Positions 44,541 to 53,900 of a DNA stretch of 64,000 bases are shown piece by piece (the stretch's first letter is position 1; each line of letters opens with the position of its first letter). The notes beneath the pieces are model-generated. The model saw only the letters and a program-made list of their open reading frames with translations. It was not told the origin of the DNA and searched no databases. A program made the translations under genes and the position numbers. The DNA is from an uncultured Saprospiraceae bacterium (GTDB lineage: Bacteria; Bacteroidota; Bacteroidia; Chitinophagales; Saprospiraceae), in the NCBI GenBank assembly GCA_937139495.1, contig CAKZQC010000027.1, forward strand, positions 248,001 through 312,000. The letters are read 5' to 3'.

Positions 44541-44813
44541 TATCCGCTATTGGTTGGCTCCAACGAAGCCATTTACCTAATAATAACGGAGAAAACAGGC
44601 AGGATGCTTACAAAATTAAGGTCTTTATTTAATTTTTGCTGTTTTGTAACCACTTTTTAACGAAAGTCTAAGGACTATACCCTTAGATACTAGCTACTAT
44701 TTGTTATTTTTGTGTCCATTCCGTTCTGTTTCTAACTGAAGTAGTAGTTACGGAAGCTTTTTGCCGCTAATTATATTAGCCAAAAGAGTTTTATTGCAAT
44801 AAAAAAAATAAGC

Positions 44814-45674
44814 ATGTCTAATTTGTTTGATAATAAACACCGACTGGTGTTGGTCAATGATGAAACTTTCCAAGAAGAACGTTCTTTTCGATTGACAAAA
44901 TTTGGTGTATTTGCTGCTATTGGTGGCGTAATAATGGTTGTTAGTCTATTTACCATTATTATTATGATTTATTCGCCCCTGGGTCGATTGGTACCCGAGC
45001 ACACCACCGTAGAAGTCCGCAAGCAAATACGAGAAATGTACACGTTGGTAGATTCGCTCCAAATAGCCGTAACGACTAGAGATGAGTACATCGAAAATAT
45101 GCGCGGTTTGGTGTTTGAGGAGTTTGAGTACGAAAAAGATGTAGAACGCCAAGAGGAAGACAATGCCGCCAACACACCCGACGAATTGCCCTCCACCGAA
45201 AAATCGGCAGAATTGCAAGAGCTAATCGAACGAGTAGATAATGAAGCCGAACTCGGCAACTTAGTAGAAAGTACGATGCTAGAAAATGGCAGCGTGGACG
45301 CTATTATATTCAACCCGCCACTCAAAGGTATTGTTTCCGACACCTTCGCCCCGTTCAGAGGGCATTTCGGAACTGATATTGTCGCCCCCAAAGGGGAAGT
45401 TATTCGAGCGACACAACGTGGTACAGTCGTCGTTTCGACATGGTCGGCAGAAACAGGACACATGATAGGCATACAACACGACAATAACGCTATTTCGTTC
45501 TACAAGCACAATTCTTCGTTGCTCAAAAAAGAAGGCGATATCGTCCGTTCGGGCGAAGGGATTGCGATTATTGGCAATTCGGGCGAAATGACCGACGGTC
45601 CTCATTTGCATTTTGAACTCTGGTTCAATGGGCAAGCCATCAACCCACAACGTTATATTTCTTTTCGCAATTAA
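44814..45674 (+). CDS. M23-family peptidase (lysostaphin-type), membrane-anchored
   Basis: A 286-residue bitopic protein: cytoplasmic N-terminus, one transmembrane helix (about 35-55), a helical periplasmic spacer (about 65-155) and a C-terminal M23 domain. The zinc-binding motifs are GHFGTDIVAP (HxxxD, about 182-186) and HLHFELW (H264-x-H266). The pattern FNPPLKGIVSDTFAP before it is typical. Enzymes of this family cut peptidoglycan cross-bridges; many membrane-anchored versions act in cell division or shape. It is followed 17 bases later by a small-molecule kinase gene. Confidence 0.93.
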   Translation: MSNLFDNKHRLVLVNDETFQEERSFRLTKFGVFAAIGGVIMVVSLFTIIIMIYSPLGRLVPEHTTVEVRKQIREMYTLVDSLQIAVTTRDEYIENMRGLVFEEFEYEKDVERQEEDNAANTPDELPSTEKSAELQELIERVDNEAELGNLVESTMLENGSVDAIIFNPPLKGIVSDTFAPFRGHFGTDIVAPKGEVIRATQRGTVVVSTWSAETGHMIGIQHDNNAISFYKHNSSLLKKEGDIVRSGEGIAIIGNSGEMTDGPHLHFELWFNGQAINPQRYISFRN

Positions 45675-45691
45675 GATAAGACTAATTCTGT

Positions 45692-46684
45692 ATGTTCTAT
45701 ATTGATACACAAACCAACCTACAAGACCTGACGCAATATTTGCAAAAAAAAGGTTGGCTTCATGCAGCAGAAATCATAACGGACACTGCTATTCCTGGTG
45801 CTGGAAATATGAATGTAGTCGTACGTCTGACGACCAATCAACGAACGTTGATACTGAAACAATCTCGTCCATTTGTACAGAAGTATCCACAATTGGCTGC
45901 CCCACTCAATCGTATTGATGTGGAGTATCAATTTTATACCGCCATGCAGGCAGCTGCCCAACAGTTGGAAAAATCGCCGTTTCCGAAACTATTGCAGTAT
46001 GATGCCGACGAGCATCTGATGCTACTAGAAGACTTGGGACATGGCAAAGATATGTCGAGTATCTATGCGGCTCGTCATATCAGCGAACAGCAAACCAAAC
46101 AACTCGTTCGGTTTTTGGAAACGATACATCAAGTAGTGCCGCCCAAAGGCTACCCTATCAACGAAGGATTGCGACAACTCAACCACCAACATATTTTTGT
46201 ACTGCCCTTTCTGGCAGACAATGGCTTTGATTTAGATAACGTCCAGCAAGGCTTACAGGCATTGGCGCAAGCCTACAAACAAGACAACGCCCTAACGACA
46301 ATAGCGACTCAGTTGGGCGAAGCTTATCTTTCGGCTGGCACTACGCTGCTCCACGGCGATTATTATCCTGGAAGTTGGATGCAGCAGCAAGAAGCCCTTT
46401 GTATTATAGACCCCGAGTTTAGTTTTGTAGGCGATGCTTATTATGATGTCGGTGTTTTTGTGGCTCATTTGATTATTGCCACAGGCAATATCAATAAACT
46501 GGATTGGGTGCTGGATAATTACAGCTTGCCCATAGACAAAAAAAAGGTACAGCAACTAGCTGGAATCGAAATCATGCGTCGCCTTATCGGCTTAGGACAG
46601 TTGCCACTAGAGCATACGTTGGCAGAAAAAAAAGAGTTGTTGGAATTGGCAAAAGAGTTGATTTTGAGCAGCGATTCTCAATAA
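45692..46684 (+). CDS. Aminoglycoside-phosphotransferase/MTR-kinase-like protein
   Basis: A 330-residue kinase-fold protein. The catalytic loop is LLHGDYYPGSWM and the metal-binding DFG-like motif is IIDPEFSFVGDAYYDVG, with an N-lobe lysine in TLILKQSRPF. The IDPEF motif followed by an acidic DxG is typical of methylthioribose kinase and choline/aminoglycoside phosphotransferases. The substrate cannot be told; a small hydroxylated metabolite is likely. It follows the M23 peptidase by 17 bases and is probably co-transcribed. No methionine-salvage partner gene lies beside it, so I do not call it mtnK. Confidence 0.82.
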   Translation: MFYIDTQTNLQDLTQYLQKKGWLHAAEIITDTAIPGAGNMNVVVRLTTNQRTLILKQSRPFVQKYPQLAAPLNRIDVEYQFYTAMQAAAQQLEKSPFPKLLQYDADEHLMLLEDLGHGKDMSSIYAARHISEQQTKQLVRFLETIHQVVPPKGYPINEGLRQLNHQHIFVLPFLADNGFDLDNVQQGLQALAQAYKQDNALTTIATQLGEAYLSAGTTLLHGDYYPGSWMQQQEALCIIDPEFSFVGDAYYDVGVFVAHLIIATGNINKLDWVLDNYSLPIDKKKVQQLAGIEIMRRLIGLGQLPLEHTLAEKKELLELAKELILSSDSQ

Positions 46685-46764
46685 CATCAGCTTGCCGTCT
46701 GAGAGTGTGTTTATAATGTAAACAAAACATTAAATAACGATACAATTTAGGAATAGTTCAACCA

Positions 46765-46799
46765 TTTGGCAATAATGCCAGTAATTAGTCGTACTTTTG
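46765..46799 (+). promoter_or_regulatory. Promoter candidate of the DEAD-box helicase gene
   Basis: TTTG at 46765-46768 and TACTTTTG at 46792-46799 fit the Bacteroidota consensus, with a spacer of 23 bases (longer than the usual 19). The leader is about 160 bases, a length common in cold-inducible helicase mRNAs. Confidence 0.5.
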
Positions 46800-46962
46800 T
46801 CCCTCAATTTAGCTGCCACTTGGGACCCTAGGCACTAAAAAACTATTCATACTAACATGTAAAAATTTCAAAGATTCGCTCCATTGGTTGTGATTTCTAC
46901 ATGTTTTCACAAAGAGATTGTCTATACACAACCTTGACAGTTTCACTACACCAATATATTTA

Positions 46963-48744
46963 ATGGAATCTTTCAAAGAATTAGGATTACGTCCAGAAAT
47001 CCTAGAAGCACTAAACGATTTAGGCTTCGAAAAACCTACGCCTATTCAGGCAAAAGCTATCCCTACATTAATAGCAGAAAACCGTGATATGATTGCTTCT
47101 GCTCAAACAGGTACTGGTAAAACAGCTGCCTTTGGTTTGCCTGCAGTACACTTAACGGATGTTCAAAACAAAGACGTACAGACCCTTATTTTGTGTCCTA
47201 CTAGAGAGTTGTGTTTACAAATCACTAGAGATTTGACTGCTTTCTCTAAGCATGACAGAGGACTAAATGTAGTAGCCGTCTATGGTGGTGCTAACATTAG
47301 TACTCAAATCAAGGAGCTCCGTAAGGGTGCTCAAATCGTAGTCGCTACTCCCGGTAGAGCTATTGACCTGATTAAGCGTCGCAAATTGATATTGGACAAT
47401 GTAGAACGTCTGATATTAGATGAAGCAGATGAGATGTTGAACATGGGATTCAAAGATGATTTGGATACTATATTGGAGGTAACTCCTGACACTCGTCAGA
47501 CCTTGCTTTTCTCGGCTACAATGTCTTCGCGCATCAAGTCGATTACCAAAAAATACATGGACAACCCTGTGGAGTTGGCTGCCGCTAGAGTAAATATGGC
47601 TGCTGCTAATGTCAAACACATTTGTTATACTGTATTGACTAAGAATCGCTACGAAGTATTGAAGCGTATTGCTGACCTCAATCCTGATATTTACGGTATT
47701 GTGTTCTGTAGAACTCGTAGAGAGACTCAGGAAGTAGCTCAAAAACTACAAGCTGATGGCTACAATGCAGACTCGCTACACGGTGACCTCTCGCAGGCAC
47801 AACGTGATGAAGCAATGGGGCGTTTCAGAAAAGGTATTTTGCAAATATTAGTAGCAACAGATGTTGCTTCTAGAGGACTTGATGTCAATGACTTGACACA
47901 CGTTATCAACTTCAACTTGCCAGATGATCCTGAAGTATATATTCACAGAAGTGGACGTACTGGTAGAGCTGGTAAAGATGGTATTTCTATTGCCGTTATC
48001 ACGAATAGAGAACAACGCAGAATTAGAGATATAGAACGTATTTCTAAGCTTCAGTTTGAATATGCTGATGTTCCTACGGGCAAAGATATTTGTACGAAGC
48101 AGCTTTTTGCTTTGATTGACAGAGTACAAGACATAAAAGTAAACAACGATCAAATTGAGCCGTTCTTGCCTGCTATCTACGAAAAACTAGAAGGGCTAGA
48201 CCGTGAAGAATTGATTAAGCACTTTATTTCTGCTGAATTTAATCGCTTCTTGGATTACTACAAAAATGCTCGTGATATCAATGTCAAAGCAGGTAGTAGC
48301 CGTAAGGAACGCTCGGAACGTGGCGAAAGAGGTAGAAGAAACAGAGGTGATATGGGGCGTTTGTACCTCAATGTAGGTAACAAAAACAGATTGACTGTTC
48401 CTAGATTGATTGGTCTTATCAACGATACATTAGATTCTAACACTGCGGCGATTGGCAAGATTGATATACAGAAGAGTTTCACTTTCTTCGAAATAGAAAA
48501 AGATGTTATCAAAGAATTGGTTTCAGGTATGAAGCTCAAGAAATTTGATGGCAATGCACTACTTCCAGAAATAGCAGCAGCAGCAACTCCTGAAGAGAGA
48601 GAAAGAAGCGAACGCAACAGCGGAGGAAACAGAAGATTCAGCCGTGGCGATAGAGATAAAAACAAACCAAGAGGCTACAAAAAAAGCAAACGCAGAACTG
48701 GCGATAGCAGTAGCAGAGATCAAAAAAGAAGAAGAAGAGACTAA
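46963..48744 (+). CDS. DEAD-box RNA helicase with DbpA-like RNA-binding domain
   Basis: A 593-residue DEAD-box protein. I start it at ATG 46963 (MESFKELGLR); the longer frame begins with TTG at 46918. Motifs are Q (FEKPTPIQ, 22-29), I (AQTGTGKT, 47-54), II (DEAD), III (SAT), V and VI (HRSGRTGRAG). After the helicase core come a linker and a DbpA/CsdA-type RNA-binding domain (LYLNVGNKNRLTVPRLIGLI), ending in a Lys/Arg/Ser-rich tail. It resembles CsdA/DeaD helicases of ribosome assembly and cold adaptation. It has a long leader and ends at a terminator. Confidence 0.95.
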   Translation: MESFKELGLRPEILEALNDLGFEKPTPIQAKAIPTLIAENRDMIASAQTGTGKTAAFGLPAVHLTDVQNKDVQTLILCPTRELCLQITRDLTAFSKHDRGLNVVAVYGGANISTQIKELRKGAQIVVATPGRAIDLIKRRKLILDNVERLILDEADEMLNMGFKDDLDTILEVTPDTRQTLLFSATMSSRIKSITKKYMDNPVELAAARVNMAAANVKHICYTVLTKNRYEVLKRIADLNPDIYGIVFCRTRRETQEVAQKLQADGYNADSLHGDLSQAQRDEAMGRFRKGILQILVATDVASRGLDVNDLTHVINFNLPDDPEVYIHRSGRTGRAGKDGISIAVITNREQRRIRDIERISKLQFEYADVPTGKDICTKQLFALIDRVQDIKVNNDQIEPFLPAIYEKLEGLDREELIKHFISAEFNRFLDYYKNARDINVKAGSSRKERSERGERGRRNRGDMGRLYLNVGNKNRLTVPRLIGLINDTLDSNTAAIGKIDIQKSFTFFEIEKDVIKELVSGMKLKKFDGNALLPEIAAAATPEERERSERNSGGNRRFSRGDRDKNKPRGYKKSKRRTGDSSSRDQKRRRRD

Positions 48745-48797
48745 ACACCGCTTCTATAGATTAATCTTCTATGAAAACCCTAGCGGGTTTTGAAAAG

Positions 48798-48831
48798 AGA
48801 GACAGGACTTAAATCCTGTCTCTTTTTTTTT
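48798..48831 (+). terminator. Terminator of the DEAD-box helicase gene
   Basis: AGAGACAGGA pairs with TCCTGTCTCT around a 6-base loop, followed by eight T residues. Confidence 0.9.
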
Positions 48832-48857
48832 GTTCTAAACAAGTACTAAGAGTGTCT

Positions 48858-50228
48858 CTAAACTGTTTTTCCTGCTTTTTGCATTTCTCTCTTGATGCCC
48901 TCTTCAATATCGGCACTATTGACACTCTTGCTACCTCGTCGGAGAGCTGCTAGCGAACAGAATCGAAGTACATTGATAATACTACCACCCGTGAGGTTGT
49001 GCCGGTCTGCGATGTATGGGAAATCAACATCTTCATCTACTTCCAATCCTCTAAAACTGTTTTCCCAAAGCTGTAAACGTTGACTACTATTGGGTGCTGG
49101 AAAGTAAATAATGGTTTGGAAACGTCTGGAAAATGCAATATCCATGTTTGCCTTGAGGTTGGTTGCCAAGATGATGACCCCCGAAAAATCTTCTACTCGT
49201 TGTAGCAAATACGCAACTTCCTGATTGGCGTGTCTATCCTTGGAATCCGACGCACTCGTTCTTTTTCCGAACAAGGCATCTGCCTCATCAAAAAACAATA
49301 CCCAGTTTTTATTTTCAGCAAGATCAAAGATTTTTGCCATGTTCTTTTCGGTTTCCCCAATATACTTGGAAACCACCTGCGAGAGGTCAATCCGATAGAC
49401 ATCGAGTCCCATCTGCTTGCCAATAAGACAAGCCGTCAAAGTTTTTCCTGTACCAGGAGGACCATAGAAAAGAGAACGGTAGCCTCGCTTGAGCTGTTTG
49501 CTCAAGCCCCATTCGTCCATGATTGTTTTTTGGTGTTCTATCCAAGCAGAAATTTCGCTAATCTCGCTCAATACATAAGGATCCAAGACCAAATCCGACC
49601 AATCCAAGCGTGTAGCAAGTCGTTTGGCAGGGAAACTCATACTAAAGTCAGGCTTGTAGCTGCTACCTGAAGTAAACATCGTCAAATACTCGTCGCTGAT
49701 ATGTAACCCACTACTAAAAAGTGGTTCGTTTCCTTGGTTGAGGTTTAGTTTGAGAATATTATTTTTGTAAAACGGGTGCTCTGGCTTGAACAGCTCGATT
49801 AATCGAACACGTTTCTCAATGTCCTCCCCTGCTATAACAAAGGCAGCGGTTTCGGCAGTGGGCAAAAAGCCACTGTGAAAACGCCCTTTGAGCCCACCAA
49901 ATTCGGTATAGTAGCGCTCATGAATTTTGTCTTTCAGAAAAAAAGCGTCTAATACCTGTGGGCGTACGTGTGGTGCTAGGCTCAACGCCAATATCACGCG
50001 TTCCTCAAAAGTAAAGTCCAACGCCTTGATAATACGTCCCAATACAGAGGGATCTTGTTGAACACTGGGCATTGGCACTTGTGTTACATCTTGGTATTCG
50101 ACCAGTGCATCTTCTTCACTTCTGGTCGTAGGGAAACGCAATTGGATACGAATATTGATTACTTTTTGCAACCAATCCATTTCTCGCTGTAGCGTTTGGG
50201 CATTGAGGGTAACCATTGAGGTACTCAT
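48858..50228 (-). CDS. AAA+ ATPase resembling those of contractile injection systems
   Basis: A 456-residue AAA+ protein. An N-terminal domain (1-210) precedes one AAA+ module with Walker A YGPPGTGKT (G256-T263), Walker B VLFFDEADALF (D314-E315), a sensor-1-like ILATNLKANMDIAF and arginine-finger region FSRRFQ. The DEADALFGKRTSASDSKDRHAN stretch matches the ATPase family that accompanies phage-like contractile systems (Afp15-type) and related toxin loci. No sheath, tube or baseplate gene is visible here, so it may serve elsewhere or be a general remodelling factor. Its stop lies close to an isolated GAGTGTCTCTAA repeat end. Confidence 0.85.
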   Translation of the reverse strand: MSTSMVTLNAQTLQREMDWLQKVINIRIQLRFPTTRSEEDALVEYQDVTQVPMPSVQQDPSVLGRIIKALDFTFEERVILALSLAPHVRPQVLDAFFLKDKIHERYYTEFGGLKGRFHSGFLPTAETAAFVIAGEDIEKRVRLIELFKPEHPFYKNNILKLNLNQGNEPLFSSGLHISDEYLTMFTSGSSYKPDFSMSFPAKRLATRLDWSDLVLDPYVLSEISEISAWIEHQKTIMDEWGLSKQLKRGYRSLFYGPPGTGKTLTACLIGKQMGLDVYRIDLSQVVSKYIGETEKNMAKIFDLAENKNWVLFFDEADALFGKRTSASDSKDRHANQEVAYLLQRVEDFSGVIILATNLKANMDIAFSRRFQTIIYFPAPNSSQRLQLWENSFRGLEVDEDVDFPYIADRHNLTGGSIINVLRFCSLAALRRGSKSVNSADIEEGIKREMQKAGKTV

Positions 50229-50287
50229 CTTCGGCTCTTTTTTCGTGACTAATTAATCGTTATTTTTGGAGTACTTTAAAACACGCT

Positions 50288-50794
50288 CTAAGGCGGTGTA
50301 GGAAAAACATACCGCAAGGTAAAGGCTCCCCTAGCCAAACTACGAGGAGGAAAACGGGGAAAACCAAATAAGGGTTTCCAGTCGAGCGAGATGCTAATAG
50401 GTACGTGCGTAAAGGTATATTCCATACCCAATGCAATAGTCCCACCACCGCCAAAGTAAGGCTGTTTGGCAGTCTCTGTATAAACTCCTGCGTAAGCTCC
50501 TACGCCCAAATAAGCCGAAAAACCAGTATCAAATCCTACATCTAAATGAAATAGATACAAACCTTCGGCTACAAATCCGTTGTAGCGCTTGTCCCACTCG
50601 TCAATATGATACCCCACCAATACTTCAAATGCTTGCTGGAAGTAACGTGGTTTATAAAAAATAAAGCGTTTGTAGCTCAACTCAAACGACGTTCCTGCTC
50701 TAAAACCAATAGCATGGTCGTAGTATTGGGCGGTAGCTTGTTTGTTTGCCGAAAGGCAAAGTATCGCCACAATAATAGATAATAAATAACGCAT
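50288..50794 (-). CDS. Small outer-membrane beta-barrel protein
   Basis: A 168-residue protein with signal peptide (about 1-22, ending QATAQ). The mature part alternates hydrophobic and polar residues in about eight strands with Gly/Tyr-rich turns (YLGVGAYAGVYTETAKQPYF), like small OmpW- or OmpX-type barrels. No specific family is recognised. It lies 59 bases upstream of the AAA+ ATPase gene on the same strand and may share its transcript. It is 146 bases downstream of the giant secreted-protein gene, with a repeat hairpin between. Confidence 0.7.
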   Translation of the reverse strand: MRYLLSIIVAILCLSANKQATAQYYDHAIGFRAGTSFELSYKRFIFYKPRYFQQAFEVLVGYHIDEWDKRYNGFVAEGLYLFHLDVGFDTGFSAYLGVGAYAGVYTETAKQPYFGGGGTIALGMEYTFTHVPISISLDWKPLFGFPRFPPRSLARGAFTLRYVFPTPP

Positions 50795-50884
50795 GATTAA
50801 TGTTTCGTTGATTGGATAATGTTGCTGCCTATCTTTAGAGCGTGTCTAAAGATACTATTGTGCTAGCATATAACCAAGGTATTA

Positions 50885-50935
50885 AAGTTGTTTAGAAATT
50901 CACTTTATTGACAGGTTAAATTCTTAAACAACTTC
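50885..50935. repeat. Hairpin of family R2
   Basis: AAGTTGTTTAGAA and TTCTTAAACAACTT form an inverted repeat directly beyond the stop of the giant secreted-protein gene. It may act as terminator. A GAGCGTGTCTAA end (family R1) lies 40 bases further on. Confidence 0.65.
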
Positions 50936-50940
50936 ATTAT

Positions 50941-53900
50941 TTACTGTTTTACAATTTTGCGTTGCAACCAATTATCTGCTATTTTGACTTGTATAAAATA
51001 GGTGCCTGTTGGTAGCACTTGCAACGAAAGTGTTTGTTTGGTCGTCGAATTGAGTTGCTCATAAAAGACTACTTGCCCAAGCACATTGACAATCTGTACA
51101 GCTTGCATGACGGCATTCGTTTCGCCTTGTAGCTCAAGTTGCAGACTTTCGTCGAATGGATTGGGTATGGTTAGCAATCCTACTTGTGTTGGCTCGAAAT
51201 ATAGTTCTTTGATTGGACTATAAAAATAAGTGCCATCTGGATAAAACACTTGTAAGCGGTAATAATTGTGTCCACTACGTGGTGCCATATCAAAATACTG
51301 CTCTTGTGTCGGAGTTATATTGCTGGCAAACACTTCAAAGTTTTGAGCATCGGCACTGCGTTCTATCGTGACCGTAGCATACTGTGCTGGATCGTTTAGC
51401 AACCAAGCGACACGCCCTTGTTTGATTTGATGTTTTTTGACCGAGAAGTGGAGCAAATCTTGACTGAGCAAAATCCGCTCACTGTCCATGTTATTATTGT
51501 AATCACACTCGGTAGTAGTGGTCATTGGGAAATCAGTACTAAAATCAAAAATAGGCGGAACTGAATTATCGCAATTGACTACGACAAAAATATCGCTACT
51601 AGTACCCAATACTCTATGGGTCTGCGTGACACAAGCTCCCACTTCTACATTTTGCCCGATGGGTACTATACTACCTACTACGGCTGCATTGCTTGTAGTA
51701 GGGTTGCTGTTGTAGAAGGTAATAGGTGTTTGAGCAGGCAATACATTGTTGCCAATATTACAAATCTGAATGGTGATATCTGAACTATCTGGCGGTGCAT
51801 TGGCAGCAGTCAGAATCTGCAAATCGGCATCAGGCAACAAAATATCATTGTCGCCATATTGCGACAAAAAGCGGTTGAGGACAATACTATCTCCCACTAG
51901 TTGTTGTGCTTGCTGCTGGATAGGTATGCTTAGATCATCGTTAATATTGGTATAAAAGTAAGAAAACTGATTCCATATTTTGCGAGAAGGTACCCATTGT
52001 TCTCCTATTTGTCCATTGCCAAACAGCACCAACGAATTACCACAGGCGACTAATATTTCGGTTTGTCCATCGCCATTGGCATCTACCACGAGCGGATATT
52101 CTATATCGGTATTCGAATTGCACGAAAGTGGTGCGACCACATTAGTTAGAGTACCTCCTGATAGTATTCTTAATGTCGTTTCGTCTCTATAAACGACTTC
52201 ATTGGCTCCATTGCCATCAAAATCAAAAACGGTTAAGCTGGTACGAGAAGCGTCCGACACAGTAATATCTGCTAATGGACTAAACGTGTAGGTAACTGGA
52301 TTGAACTTGTAGGTATATACTTTAGGATTGAAATGGAAAGCAATTTCCAAATCCTTGGTGGCGGCATTGTCTAAGTCAGCTATTGCTATTCGTCCCAAGG
52401 CTATCGCTGCATTACTTTGCAGTGTAAATTGATCGTAAGAAATTCCCGTCAAGGGATTCCATGCAGAAATAGTAAACTCATGGGAAACACCTGTCCCCCA
52501 ACCTGTGACGACCTCTAGTTGCCCATCAAAATCTAAATCGGCTACACTCGTAAAGCCATCATTGATACTCGAATTAACTACTTGAGCGGTCATAGTGCCT
52601 GTACCACCTCCAGCAGGTATGTTTATAGTATAAATCGTATTGCCTGCGACCAGCTCTAGCCCTGCACAATCGGCACAAAAATTATCGGGCAAAATATCTA
52701 CGATGATAGACCCTGTTCCGATTCTACCTAAATTGGACGCACCACTCCATGCGATGGCACTACCCAATCCGCCTGTTGTAATTCCTGATGCTAGTAGATT
52801 GCCATTGGTGGCATCAAAAATTTGATTCCCTATATTGATTTCGGAGCGTCCGTCTTGATTGACATCGGCTATATTGATACTCATAAAGTGTGTCCGTGCT
52901 CCATTGTTGGGGTCGTAATTGACATAAGGTCCAATGGTGTTGGTACTAACAAATACTTGATTGAAGCCTCCTGCTCCATTGTATTCCAGGCGAACTAATT
53001 TTTGTCGCAATCCTGCATTGCTACTTACATCAGTAGTCACAAATATATCTCCTCGTCCATTGTTGTCCACATCAGCTATTGCTATATTGCCAGACCTAGA
53101 AGGCGTGAAGTTAATCCCTGCACTTGCTCCTATGCGATACTTGACCAATCCAGTCGTTCCATCTAGCACATAAACGCTATCATTAGAACTATAAATAACT
53201 TCAGGAATACAATCTCCATCAATATCTCCCACCACAGGCGTGCTTGTAGAAATATCGAGTGCATCTGCAGTCGAAGTCCATATTTTGTTGACTGCCCAAT
53301 TGGAGATAGTGGTAGGGCGTTTGGAACAAGTTGCACATATATTGTAGGTAGCACCATTACAAGCCAAGTTATTGCAAGGACAATCTATTTCGTCAAAATA
53401 ATCAATCAGCCCATCACCATCGTCATCTATTTGATTATCACAGATCTCAGGGCAAACAATAGTGGTCACAATAAGGGTATCAAATTTGACTAGGCACGCT
53501 GTTGTCACTTGTGCAATAATGGTATCTACCCCTATCATGGTGGCATTCAAAGTAAGTGTAGAATCGGTCGTATTGGCAACTGTATTGACACCGCTGTGTA
53601 TCCAACTAACGGTATCCAAGACACATTCATCGACATTGCTCGTCAACTGATAAGTAATCAACCCTGTAGTCGTACAAAGTGTATCGTTTAAGCCTGCTAC
53701 TTGGCTAGTAATTTGGCTAGTAATCGGCAAAAAATAACCTTGCACGAAAGTAGGCAGACTCAGGTTGCTCAATCCGGGCGAAACAACAATTGCGGTATCC
53801 ACAAAGTTAGCTCCTACACCTCCTATTGCTGGGTTGTTGATACTAGAAATAAAAGTACGCTGCGGCAATGCCCCATTTACTTCTCTACGAGAAACATATA

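Noticed and set aside
45692..46684. Assignment of the kinase gene as mtnK or an aminoglycoside-resistance gene.
   Set aside because: Motifs fit the superfamily, but no methionine-salvage neighbours exist and substrate residues cannot be judged from sequence alone.
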